Below, in pieces: positions 15,244-23,107 of a DNA stretch of 57,102 nt (position 1 is the stretch's first letter; every line of letters begins with the position of its first letter). The translations under genes were made by a program, and so were the position numbers. The notes beneath the pieces were generated by a model that searched no databases, was not told the DNA's origin, and was given only the letters and a program-made list of their open reading frames with translations. This stretch comes from an uncultured Pseudorhodobacter sp. GTDB lineage: Bacteria > Pseudomonadota > Alphaproteobacteria > Rhodobacterales > Rhodobacteraceae. The stretch spans positions 1-57,102 of the forward strand of contig CAJXWJ010000014.1 in the NCBI GenBank assembly GCA_913062925.1, written 5' to 3'.

Positions 15244-17040
15244 TTAGGCGAAATGCGCGATCAGTTCGGCCAAATGCGGCTCGAACTTACGCCATTTGCC
15301 GCTGCTGCCTTGATAAATCCCCGAACGCACCTGCCGCACCGAGGCTGTTCGCACCGCGCGTTGGTTGTCTTGAGGAGAGAGGCAGGCAGCGTCAAAGGGC
15401 AGGCCGCAATAGTCCAGCATCTGCCGGATGGCGGGCTCTGGATTGCGGGTCAGCGAGTCGTAATCGACATCCATAAAGCCGTCAGGATAGGCCGCGCGCC
15501 ATTGCTGCATCATCTGGGTATACAGATCGTAATAGCCGATGGTATCGGACAAAGAGTTGTCATAGCCGATGCCCAGATTGGTGAAAAAGGTCTTATAGAT
15601 CGACCAGCACACCGCCACCGGATCGCGGCGCATGTGCAAAATCCGCGCTTCGGGCAGGGCTTTGCGGATCAGGCCGATCAGCCGAAAGTTCGCAGGCAAC
15701 TTATCGACCACATAGCGCGCATCGCCCGCGCCTTGATCAATCGCTGCCAGATAGGCGCTGCGAATCCGCTCTAGGGTCTGGGTGTCAAAGCTGCCGGAGG
15801 TCTGCGCGGTCTCGGCCATCACCAAACGTGGCAGCACCTCTAACTCGCCCGCGCCATGCACCAGCGGATGCGCCGACAGGATCTGTTCGGTCAAACTGGT
15901 GCCCGAGCGCATCATCCCCAACACAAAGATCGGGGTGCGCGCGGCGGGTGGCGGCGTCAGGGCCGGCGCGGCAGGCGAGAACCGTTGCACATAGTCGGCA
16001 AACAAGGCGCGGTCGGTGGCAAGGCTATAAGGTGACTGTGACGCGCGCAGGGCATTGGCCTGTTGCAGATGCGCAAAGCTGGCGTCCGCCTCGCCGATAT
16101 CTTCATAGGCCTTTGCAAGGCCAAAGTGCAGCGGCACACGGTCTTCAAATGGCAGACCACTGTCAGCGGTCATTGCTTGCATCTGCGCGATCAGTGGATC
16201 TTCTGCGGTAAAATCACGCGCGCGGCCCAGATTGAAAAACGCGATGGCCGATCGGGGATTGATCGTCAGAGCCCGTTCAAACAGCTCTTGCGCCTTGGGT
16301 AGATCGCCTTCTGACAAGGCCAGATTGCCCAGATTGCCCAAGGCGGCGGCATTCTTTGGGTCGGCTTGCAGCACGCTTTCCAACAGCTGCCGCGTCGCAA
16401 ACAAATCGCCGCTGGTGGTCAGGCAAGAGGCAAGGCCGATCTTGGCTTCCAGATCAGCGGGGTGGCGCGCGCTATAGGCTTGAAAGGCCGCAATCGCCTC
16501 GGCGTCGCGCTGCGACAGCGCCAGAACTTGCGCGCGCTTTAATTGCGCCAAGGCGAAATTCGGGTCTTGCTTTAACACATGATCAAGGCTGATCAGGGCC
16601 TGCGGCAATTGTCCGGCTTGCTGCTGCGCGGCGGCAAGGTTCATGCCTGCCTCGAGGAAGCGCGGGTCCAGTTTCAGCGCGATGCCAAGGTATTTGATCG
16701 CGGCGGGCAGCAGGCCGGCCTCCATCAAGGCACCGCCCAGAATGCTGTTGGGCCAAGGATGCTGTGGGTTCAGCCGCACCGCTGCGGCCATTTCTTCGAT
16801 GGCGGCGTCAAGCCCGATACGGTCGCGCACCGCAAGGAAATGCTGCAGATGATGCGGGCCAAAGGGGCGGGCGGGCAGGCCGGTTGCGGCCTGCTGCACC
16901 TCGGCCAGTGCCGTCAAAAGCCGCGCATTGGCAGGAAATTTTTCCAGCGCCATCAAGACCTCGCCGCGCACCTGCGCCGCACGACCCGCTCGGATCTCGG
17001 TCTTGGCGTTGCGCAGCACTTTGTCGATGTTGACGCTCAT
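15244..17040 (-). CDS. TPR-repeat sulfotransferase
   Basis: A 598-residue protein. Residues ~1-330 hold tandem tetratricopeptide repeats (for example the LAPA-like helices PNSILGGALMEAGLLPAAIKY and AALGNLGNLALSEGDLPKA). Residues ~370-598 form a sulfotransferase domain with the 5'-phosphosulfate loop VLGMMRSGTSLTEQIL and the 3'-phosphate loop HMRRDPVAVCWS. It would transfer sulfonate from PAPS to an unknown acceptor in the cytosol, with the TPR part binding a protein partner. It is divergent from the yggS gene. It is common in Rhodobacteraceae and need not belong to the TOMM cluster. Confidence 0.88.
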   Translation of the reverse strand: MSVNIDKVLRNAKTEIRAGRAAQVRGEVLMALEKFPANARLLTALAEVQQAATGLPARPFGPHHLQHFLAVRDRIGLDAAIEEMAAAVRLNPQHPWPNSILGGALMEAGLLPAAIKYLGIALKLDPRFLEAGMNLAAAQQQAGQLPQALISLDHVLKQDPNFALAQLKRAQVLALSQRDAEAIAAFQAYSARHPADLEAKIGLASCLTTSGDLFATRQLLESVLQADPKNAAALGNLGNLALSEGDLPKAQELFERALTINPRSAIAFFNLGRARDFTAEDPLIAQMQAMTADSGLPFEDRVPLHFGLAKAYEDIGEADASFAHLQQANALRASQSPYSLATDRALFADYVQRFSPAAPALTPPPAARTPIFVLGMMRSGTSLTEQILSAHPLVHGAGELEVLPRLVMAETAQTSGSFDTQTLERIRSAYLAAIDQGAGDARYVVDKLPANFRLIGLIRKALPEARILHMRRDPVAVCWSIYKTFFTNLGIGYDNSLSDTIGYYDLYTQMMQQWRAAYPDGFMDVDYDSLTRNPEPAIRQMLDYCGLPFDAACLSPQDNQRAVRTASVRQVRSGIYQGSSGKWRKFEPHLAELIAHFA

Positions 17041-17155
17041 ATCGGCCTCTGGATGACGTTTGTTCTAGATTAGGCCGCGCGGGTGCAGACATCAACCATC
17101 GCCCGACTTTCCTTTCAAGGCAAAATATGGGCAGATGGCCAAAACAGGAGCCCAC

Positions 17156-17809
17156 ATGTCTTTGCACCTTATCACCCAACGTATTCGCGACGCCGAGGCC
17201 AAAGCCGGCCGTCTGGCAGGGTCGGTGCAGCTGATCGCTGTCAGTAAAGTGCAGCCCAATGCGCGGGTCCGCGAGGTTTTGGCCGCAGGACATTTGGTCT
17301 TTGGCGAGAATTATGTGCAGGAAGCGCAAGGAAAATGGCCGGATTTTCGCGCTGAATTTCCAAGCGTTTCGGTGCATATGATCGGGCCTTTGCAGACCAA
17401 TAAGGCCAAGGTCGCGGTCGAGCTGTTTGACGCCATCCACACGCTGGACCGCCCCTCGCTGGCCGATAAGCTGGCAAAACTGGCACAGGCGCGCGGCGCT
17501 TGCCCAGAGCTTTTCGTGCAGGTCAACACCGGTGCCGAGCCGCAAAAGGCCGGCGTCTTGCCGGACGATCTGGACGGATTTATCGCCACCGCCCGCGCGA
17601 TGGATCTGCCGCTGTCGGGGCTGATGTGCATCCCGCCCGAGGATCAAGACGCCACCCCGCATTTCGCGATGCTGGCAGAGATGGCGGCGCGCAACGGGCT
17701 AAAGGGCCTCTCAATGGGGATGAGCGGCGATTTCGTGGCTGCCATCGCCGCAGGGGCCACGCATGTGCGGGTGGGGTCTGCGATTTTCGGCGCGCGCAGC
17801 TATGCCTAG
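17156..17809 (+). CDS. yggS: YggS-family pyridoxal phosphate homeostasis protein
   Basis: A 217-residue PLP-binding protein (PLPBP/PROSC). The ATG at 17156 is chosen over one at 17135 because CAGGAG lies 5 bases upstream. The PLP lysine is in LIAVSKVQP near residue 30, FGENYVQEA follows, and GMSGDFVAAIAAGATHVRVGSAIFG near the C-terminus is the phosphate-binding end. The protein carries PLP and affects amino-acid balance rather than acting as an enzyme. It is convergent with the L,D-transpeptidase gene; their stops overlap. Confidence 0.93.
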   Translation: MSLHLITQRIRDAEAKAGRLAGSVQLIAVSKVQPNARVREVLAAGHLVFGENYVQEAQGKWPDFRAEFPSVSVHMIGPLQTNKAKVAVELFDAIHTLDRPSLADKLAKLAQARGACPELFVQVNTGAEPQKAGVLPDDLDGFIATARAMDLPLSGLMCIPPEDQDATPHFAMLAEMAARNGLKGLSMGMSGDFVAAIAAGATHVRVGSAIFGARSYA

Positions 17810-18309
17810 CCGCGGGTGATCAGCCGCGATTGCGGTTGCAGCCGATTGGCGATCCACAACAGATCGGCGGGGGCAAAGCCCACGCAGCCGGCGGTGGGGT
17901 GGCAGGGTTTGCGCCAGCGGTGCAAAAAGATCGCCGACCCGCGCCCGGCGGTGGCATAGGGCCAGTTCCAATCGGTGATCAGGATCAAATCATACAGCGG
18001 ATCGGCGCGGCGCAGCGATTCGTGACTGTAAGGGTGCGGCGCGGAGACCATGGTGTTGTAATCGGGATCATTGCTGTCATCTGACCACAGATCGCCCATT
18101 CGGATTGGCAAGGCCCAATCGGGCAGGGCGCTCGCCGCAATCCGGTCCGCGCGATAGAGCATGCCGACAATCTTATGCACCCCGCGTGGGGTTGCCCCGT
18201 CGCCCTCGCGTTTGGCATCCGTCATGCCGCCGCGCCCAATGGTGCAGGCAAAGCGGCGGTTCATGAACTGCGCTCCTGTGGGGCTGACAAAAAGATCTAG
18301 GCGGCTCAT
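17806..18309 (-). CDS. L,D-transpeptidase family protein (YkuD domain)
   Basis: A 167-residue protein consisting almost wholly of a YkuD domain. GDGATPRGVHKI is the start of the fold, and IFLHRWRKPCHPTAGCVGF carries the catalytic His and Cys. These enzymes attack peptidoglycan stem peptides through the Cys. No signal peptide is visible, which is common for annotated short forms in this family and leaves export unexplained. It is divergent from cenR. Confidence 0.88.
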   Translation of the reverse strand: MSRLDLFVSPTGAQFMNRRFACTIGRGGMTDAKREGDGATPRGVHKIVGMLYRADRIAASALPDWALPIRMGDLWSDDSNDPDYNTMVSAPHPYSHESLRRADPLYDLILITDWNWPYATAGRGSAIFLHRWRKPCHPTAGCVGFAPADLLWIANRLQPQSRLITRG

Positions 18310-18512
18310 TATTGCTCCTTCGGTCGGGGTTTGGGGGCGCGCGTCTTGGGGCGTAGATAGGTCAAATCATACGAAAGTGAAACAATTGCCTATCTGTCGA
18401 CACGACCGCGTGAGCAAATTGAAGCATATCTTGTTGTGCCACGGATCAGAGCGCATCTGTAACCCACAGGGCGAGCCCGCCCAAAGGTATTCCCCGTGAG
18501 ATGGAGGCCAAG

Positions 18513-19199
18513 ATGGCAACGCTACGGAAGATTCTGCTGGTTGATGACGACGACGATCTGCGCGAGGCGCTGAGCGAGCAATTGGTGATGACCGAAGATT
18601 TCGACGTCTTCGAGGCCGCCACCGGTGCCGAGGGCATGGAGAAGGCCAAGGCCGGTCTCTATGATCTGGTAATCCTGGATGTCGGTCTGCCTGACACCGA
18701 TGGCCGCGAATTGTGCCGCCGGATGCGCAAAACTGGCGTCAAATGCCCGATCATGATGCTAACGGGCCATGACACCGACAGCGACACCATCTTGGGCCTT
18801 GATTCGGGCGCCAATGATTATGTCACCAAGCCGTTCAAGTTTCCGGTGCTGCTGGCCCGCATTCGCGCGCAATTGCGCACGCATGAGCAATCCGAAGATG
18901 CAGTGTTCCAGATGGGGCAATACACCTTTAAGCCTGCGCAAAAGTTGCTTGTCGATGCCAAGGATAAAAAGGTGCGGTTGACCGAAAAGGAAACCAACAT
19001 CTTGAAATTCCTATATCGCGCGCAACAAGGCGTGGTGGCCCGCGATGTGCTGCTGCACGAGGTTTGGGGCTATAATGCTGGTGTGACGACCCATACGTTG
19101 GAAACCCATATCTACCGTTTGCGGCAGAAAATCGAGACCGATCCCGCCAATGCGCGGCTGCTGGTCACCGAAAACGGCGGCTACAAACTGGTGGCTTAA
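18513..19199 (+). CDS. cenR: OmpR-family response regulator CenR
   Basis: A 228-residue response regulator. The start at 18513 is chosen over 18501 because the first ATG is part of the ribosome-binding stretch GGAGGCCAAG. The receiver domain has the acidic run VDDDDDL and phospho-acceptor D56 in LVILDVGLP; K in VTKPF follows. The winged-helix output ends LETHIYRLRQKIETD. The match to CenR of alphaproteobacteria, the essential cell-envelope regulator, is strong by recall. Its kinase CenK is not in this window. Confidence 0.9.
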   Translation: MATLRKILLVDDDDDLREALSEQLVMTEDFDVFEAATGAEGMEKAKAGLYDLVILDVGLPDTDGRELCRRMRKTGVKCPIMMLTGHDTDSDTILGLDSGANDYVTKPFKFPVLLARIRAQLRTHEQSEDAVFQMGQYTFKPAQKLLVDAKDKKVRLTEKETNILKFLYRAQQGVVARDVLLHEVWGYNAGVTTHTLETHIYRLRQKIETDPANARLLVTENGGYKLVA

Positions 19200-19209
19200 G
19201 TTAACGGTT

Positions 19210-19238
19210 TTGTCACCCTTTGGTCTTATTATTATCCA
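19210..19238 (+). promoter_or_regulatory. Possible sigma-70 promoter for small RNA A
   Basis: TTGTCA at 19210-19215 and TATCCA at 19233-19238 are separated by 17 bases, directly after the cenR stop. Transcription would start near 19245 and end at the terminator at 19333-19359. Confidence 0.4.
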
Positions 19239-19244
19239 AATGGA

Positions 19245-19359
19245 TAGGTAAAACCTATTTGTGGTGCGAAAGACGATCTTTGTTCCCCTTGCTGTGTCGG
19301 GGTTATGGCACAGCTTTCCTCCCTGTTGGACTGGCCGGGCTTTGCGCCCGGCCTTTTTT
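19245..19359 (+). ncRNA. Putative small RNA A between cenR and xthA
   Basis: An apparent transcript of about 115 bases with no coding content, ending in a strong terminator. It carries CTCCCTGTTGGAC at 19319-19331 just before the terminator stem, a pyrimidine-rich segment that could bind ribosome-binding sites. The same 13 bases precede the next terminator. The 5' end rests on the proposed promoter only. The layout recalls tandem Hfq-dependent small RNAs of alphaproteobacteria such as AbcR, without a proven match. Confidence 0.5.
19333..19359 (+). terminator. Rho-independent terminator A
   Basis: Stem GGCCGGGC/GCCCGGCC (19333-19340 and 19346-19353) with a 5-base loop and six T. Confidence 0.9.
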
Positions 19360-19362
19360 ATC

Positions 19363-19509
19363 TGTGCTCTGCCGCTCCATTGGGGCGTGGCGAAAGTGCC
19401 ATAACCCCGCAGATTGTTTCCAGAACCCGCGCAATGGCTTAAAACTGTGCTACCTTTGATCATTATCTCCCTGTTGGACCTCCCCGGCCATTTTGGCCGG
19501 GATTTTTTT
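19363..19509 (+). ncRNA. Putative small RNA B between cenR and xthA
   Basis: A second non-coding unit with the same motif CTCCCTGTTGGAC (19467-19479) followed by its own terminator. GTGCCATAACCCCG at 19396-19409 is a perfect 14-base complement of 19298-19311 in RNA A. No clear promoter was found, so the 5' end is uncertain and the unit could also be a read-through extension of A. Confidence 0.4.
19483..19509 (+). terminator. Rho-independent terminator B
   Basis: Stem CCCGGCCA/TGGCCGGG (19483-19490 and 19494-19501) followed by A and seven T. Confidence 0.9.
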
Positions 19510-19613
19510 GCCCAAAGCCGGTTGATCCCCTTCCCCCCAAAACCTTGGCCGCTTGCGGCTTGAGAACCGCCGCCGCAGGGCTTAGGCTTGGCCAACACCA
19601 GCTGGAGCGCGCT

Positions 19614-20402
19614 ATGAGTTTTACCCTTGCCACTTGGAACATCAATTCCGTACGTCTGCGCGAAGATTTGGTGGCGCGGCTGATGGCCGAACAGCAGCCC
19701 GATATCCTGTGCTTGCAAGAATGCAAAAGCCCGGTCGATAAAATCCCGCTCGAGCAATTTCAGGCGCTTGGATACCATCACATCGTGGCGCGTGGGCAAA
19801 AAGGCTATAACGGCGTGGCGATTTTGTCGAAGCGTCCGATCACCGATGCGGGCGAGAAGGATTTCGCCACCATGGGCCATGCGCGCCATGTGGCGGCACG
19901 GCTGGAAAACGGCGTGACGATCCACAACTGCTATGTGCCTGCGGGCGGCGATATTCCTGATCGTGCGCAGAATGAAAAATTCGGCCAAAAGCTGGATTTC
20001 CTGACCGACATGCGGGATTATTTTCGCTCTGAAAAGCCAGAGCGCGCGATTTTGGTCGGCGATCTGAACATCGCCCCGCGCGAAGATGACGTTTGGGATC
20101 ACAAGAAACTGCTGAAGATCGTCAGCCACACCCCGATCGAGGTCGAGCATTTCAATCAGGTGATGGAGGCAGGCGATTGGGCGGATGTGACCCGCAACGA
20201 CCTGCCGCAAGGCAAGCTTTACAGCTGGTGGAGCTATCGCGCCGCCGATTGGGACACCGCAGACAAGGGCCGCCGCTTGGATCACATCTGGGCCAGCCGC
20301 GATATTGCGGCCGCAGCGCATGGCAGCCACATTCTGCGCGAGACCCGAGGCTGGACCCAACCCAGCGATCATGTGCCGGTCTTTGCGACGTTTGATCTTT
20401 AG
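19614..20402 (+). CDS. xthA: Exodeoxyribonuclease III
   Basis: A 262-residue endonuclease/exonuclease/phosphatase-fold enzyme. The start at 19614 gives MSFTLATWNINSVRLR, with GCTGGAG upstream. Metal and catalytic motifs are present: LCLQECK near 33, GDLNIAPREDDVWD near 150, RRLDHIWAS near 228 and PSDHVPV at the end. It nicks DNA 5' of abasic sites and degrades 3' ends in base-excision repair. It has its own promoter region behind terminator B. Confidence 0.93.
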   Translation: MSFTLATWNINSVRLREDLVARLMAEQQPDILCLQECKSPVDKIPLEQFQALGYHHIVARGQKGYNGVAILSKRPITDAGEKDFATMGHARHVAARLENGVTIHNCYVPAGGDIPDRAQNEKFGQKLDFLTDMRDYFRSEKPERAILVGDLNIAPREDDVWDHKKLLKIVSHTPIEVEHFNQVMEAGDWADVTRNDLPQGKLYSWWSYRAADWDTADKGRRLDHIWASRDIAAAAHGSHILRETRGWTQPSDHVPVFATFDL

Positions 20403-20479
20403 GTTAGCCCCGCTTTCCCCCCTTTTGCTTGCAGCCAATTCTGTTAGGTCTGTGGCTGAACGATCACAGGAGCCGCTGC

Positions 20480-20716
20480 TTGTTCACCCTGTTTTTGACC
20501 CAAACCAGCCGCCAGCGGGATCGCTATTACCGCGTCGAAGTTGCCTACAATTTGTTTGGCGAATATTCGGTCATGCGCGAATGGGGGCCAAAGGGGCGGC
20601 AGGGGCGGCATTTGTTGGTCTGGTTTTCCAACCTGCGCGACGCCTGCCTTGCTGCCGAACGGTGGCACCGCCGTGCGATGCGGCGCGGCTATAGCACAGA
20701 AGGATTTCGTCGATGA
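20480..20716 (+). CDS. Small WGR-domain protein
   Basis: A protein of about 78 residues consisting of a WGR domain (YYRVEVAYNLFGEYSVMREWG, then GRQGR). The TTG at 20480 is chosen because ACAGGAG lies just upstream; a longer frame from a TTG at 20429 lacks such a site. WGR domains bind nucleic acids and occur as stand-alone small proteins in alphaproteobacteria. Its stop overlaps the start of the saccharopine dehydrogenase gene by 4 bases, so the two are co-translated. No link to lysine breakdown is known. Confidence 0.8.
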   Translation: MFTLFLTQTSRQRDRYYRVEVAYNLFGEYSVMREWGPKGRQGRHLLVWFSNLRDACLAAERWHRRAMRRGYSTEGFRR

Positions 20717-21762
20717 CTCACCTCTGGGTGCGCGCTGAACAGCGCCCGAACGAAGAACGCGTTGGCCTGACCCCCGAGGGTGCGGCGGCGCTGATCAAGG
20801 CGGGCATTCGGGTGACGGTTGAACACAGCTCGGTGCGCGCGATTGGCATTGAGGGCTATATCGCGGCGGGCTGCGAGATTGCGGCGGAAAACCTATGGCC
20901 AGAGGCCCCCGCCGATGCGATCATTTTTGGCCTGAAAGAGCTGCCCGAAGACGGCACGCCGCTGACCCATCGCCATATCATGTTTGGGCATGCCTATAAG
21001 GGCCAGCCTGCGGGGCGCGTGCTGTTGCAGCGGTTCAAGGCGGGGGGTGGCAGTCTTTATGATCTGGAATATCTGGTCAATGAAGACGGGCGTCGGGTTG
21101 CGGCCTTTGGCTATTGGGCGGGCTATGCGGGGGCGGCGATCAGCCTGAAATGCTGGGCCGCGCAACAGCGTGGCGGCATTGCGGGCCCTGTGGCGAAATA
21201 TCCGGGCAAGACCGCGCTTTTGGCCGATTTGGCTGCCGAGATGGCGGGCATGACCCCGCCGCGCGCGATTGTGATCGGGGCGCTGGGGCGGGTTGGCACC
21301 GGGGCTTCGGACCTTTGCGAAGCCTTGGGGGTTGCGGTGACGAAATGGGACATCGCCGAGACCGCAAGCGGTGGTCCGTTTCCGCAGATTTTGCAGCACG
21401 AGATTTTCCTGAACTGCATTCTGGCGCGGCCCGGTTGCCCGGTGTTTGTGCCTGCAAGCGCCAAGACCGACGCGCGCGCGCTGACGGTGATTGGCGATAT
21501 CGCCTGCGATCCGACCTCGGATTTCTCGCCGATCAAGGTCTATGACCGGGTGACGGAATGGGATGCGCCGGCGTTGCGGGTGGCGGATGCGCCGCCGCTG
21601 GATGTGACTGCGATTGATAATTTGCCGTCCTTGCTGCCTGTCGAAAGCAGCATGGATTATGCAGCGCAACTGTTGCCCTCGCTGGCGACTTTGGGCGCGT
21701 TGGAAACAGGTGTCTGGGGGCGGGCTATGGCGGAATTTACCCGCCACAGCGCCGATCTGTAA
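20713..21762 (+). CDS. Saccharopine dehydrogenase (NAD+, L-lysine-forming type)
   Basis: A 349-residue enzyme of the Lys1/alanine-dehydrogenase-like fold. RAEQRPNEERVGLTPEG at the N-terminus and KAGIRVTVEHS match the family. FGHAYKGQ and the nucleotide fold IVIGALGRVGTGASDLCEALG near 195 are clear. It interconverts saccharopine with lysine and 2-oxoglutarate. With the next gene it makes a bacterial saccharopine route that breaks lysine down to aminoadipate semialdehyde, as described in Ruegeria (Silicibacter) pomeroyi. Direction of flow is inferred. Confidence 0.88.
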   Translation: MTHLWVRAEQRPNEERVGLTPEGAAALIKAGIRVTVEHSSVRAIGIEGYIAAGCEIAAENLWPEAPADAIIFGLKELPEDGTPLTHRHIMFGHAYKGQPAGRVLLQRFKAGGGSLYDLEYLVNEDGRRVAAFGYWAGYAGAAISLKCWAAQQRGGIAGPVAKYPGKTALLADLAAEMAGMTPPRAIVIGALGRVGTGASDLCEALGVAVTKWDIAETASGGPFPQILQHEIFLNCILARPGCPVFVPASAKTDARALTVIGDIACDPTSDFSPIKVYDRVTEWDAPALRVADAPPLDVTAIDNLPSLLPVESSMDYAAQLLPSLATLGALETGVWGRAMAEFTRHSADL

Positions 21763-21773
21763 GGGAGAGCAAG

Positions 21774-22910
21774 ATGACAATTCATTGGTGTGGCACAGGG
21801 CTGTCTTCGGCTCCGGGTTTGCGGCGGTTGATCGAGGCCGGTCATAAGGTTGTGGTCTGGAACCGCACTGTTGAAAAGGCGCGCGAGGCGGTGGGCGATC
21901 TGACCCAAGACATTCGCCCCTATGCGCTGGCCGATCTGACTGCGGCTTTGCAGCCCGGAGATGTGGCGATTTCGATGCTGACGGCCGATCACCATGTGCC
22001 GATTGCCACCGCCTGCTTGGCCAAGGGCGCGCATTTTGTGTCCTCGTCCTATATCGCGCCCGAGATGAAAGCCTTGGATCAGGCGTTTCGCGACGCGGGG
22101 CTGGTCTCGATCAACGAAGTCGGGCTGGATCCGGGCATTGACCATCTGATGGCGCATGATCTGGTGGCGCGCTATCGCGCCTCCAAGGCCTATGACGCGG
22201 AAAACACCCTAAGCTTTGTCAGCTATTGCGGCGGGATCCCGAAGATTCCGAACCCGTTCCGCTATAAATTCTCTTGGGCGCCGGTGGGGGTGCTGAAAGC
22301 GCTGCGCTCGCCGTCGCGCTCGGTGAAGAATTTCGCCGAACTGCGGGTGGCGCGGCCTTGGGATGCGATCACCAGCTATGAAGCGCCGCTGCCGCAAGCG
22401 GAAAGCTTTGAGGTCTATCCAAACCGCGACAGCTATCCCTTTATCGAAGAATACCGCTTTGATCCGGCGTGGAAGGTCAAGGATTTCGTGCGCGGCACCA
22501 TCCGTCTGGGCGGCTGGGCCGAGGCTTGGGCGCCGGTGTTCCGCGAGATTGAAACGCTGGAAGGCCCGGCAGGCGATGCGCGCTTGGCCGAGATGGCGGC
22601 AGAGTTCCTGAAGGAAAACGCCTATGCGCCGGGCGAGCCTGACCGCGTGGTGCTGTTTGTCAGCCTGAAGGCCGAGCGCGACGGGCGTGTGGTGTTCCAT
22701 GAGACCTGGGCGATGGATGCTTGGGGTGATGCGCGCGGCTCGGCGATGGCGCGGCTGGTGTCGATGCCCGTGTCCTTTGCGGTTGAATCGGTGCTGAACC
22801 ACGAGATCACGGCGGGGGTTCACGCAGCCCCACATGAGCCGAAGCTGTTGAAAAGCTGGCTGGATCAGGTGCGCGGGCTTGCGCAATATATGGACCGCGT
22901 TCAGCACTAA
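21774..22910 (+). CDS. Saccharopine reductase-type dehydrogenase (glutamate-forming)
   Basis: A 378-residue protein of the saccharopine dehydrogenase C-terminal family (Lys9/LKR-SDH type). It has an N-terminal Rossmann part (VWNRTVEKARE near 27, VAISMLTADHHVPIA near 63) and the conserved NEVGLDPGIDHLMAH near 118. It follows the previous gene by 11 bases with a GAGAG site. It oxidises saccharopine to aminoadipate semialdehyde and glutamate, or the reverse. The N-terminal GxGxxG is atypical (CGTGLSSAPG). Confidence 0.88.
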   Translation: MTIHWCGTGLSSAPGLRRLIEAGHKVVVWNRTVEKAREAVGDLTQDIRPYALADLTAALQPGDVAISMLTADHHVPIATACLAKGAHFVSSSYIAPEMKALDQAFRDAGLVSINEVGLDPGIDHLMAHDLVARYRASKAYDAENTLSFVSYCGGIPKIPNPFRYKFSWAPVGVLKALRSPSRSVKNFAELRVARPWDAITSYEAPLPQAESFEVYPNRDSYPFIEEYRFDPAWKVKDFVRGTIRLGGWAEAWAPVFREIETLEGPAGDARLAEMAAEFLKENAYAPGEPDRVVLFVSLKAERDGRVVFHETWAMDAWGDARGSAMARLVSMPVSFAVESVLNHEITAGVHAAPHEPKLLKSWLDQVRGLAQYMDRVQH

Positions 22911-23107
22911 GCGCGATCTTTGCGCAAAACCCAGCGCCGCCGCGCGGGCCATCGAGGCCCCCACGGCGGCTTTGGTGTGCGACCTTGGCCGCAGTTTGGA
23001 TTTTTAACCGCGTAGCTGGCATGTGCGGGTGACACATCTGCGCCGTCGCGCTAGAATTGCTGCAACGATCTGCCTCGGGCGGGCCGAGAGGCAAATGCAG
23101 GACAAGC

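Noticed and set aside
15244-17040. TPR-sulfotransferase as a TOMM tailoring enzyme
   Set aside because: Such proteins are common in this family of bacteria, and it is separated from the cluster by a convergent gene. Linkage alone is too weak.
19011-20438. A 475-residue antisense frame across cenR, the small RNA region and xthA
   Set aside because: It runs against three features with strong independent support, including two terminators, and has no recognisable domain.
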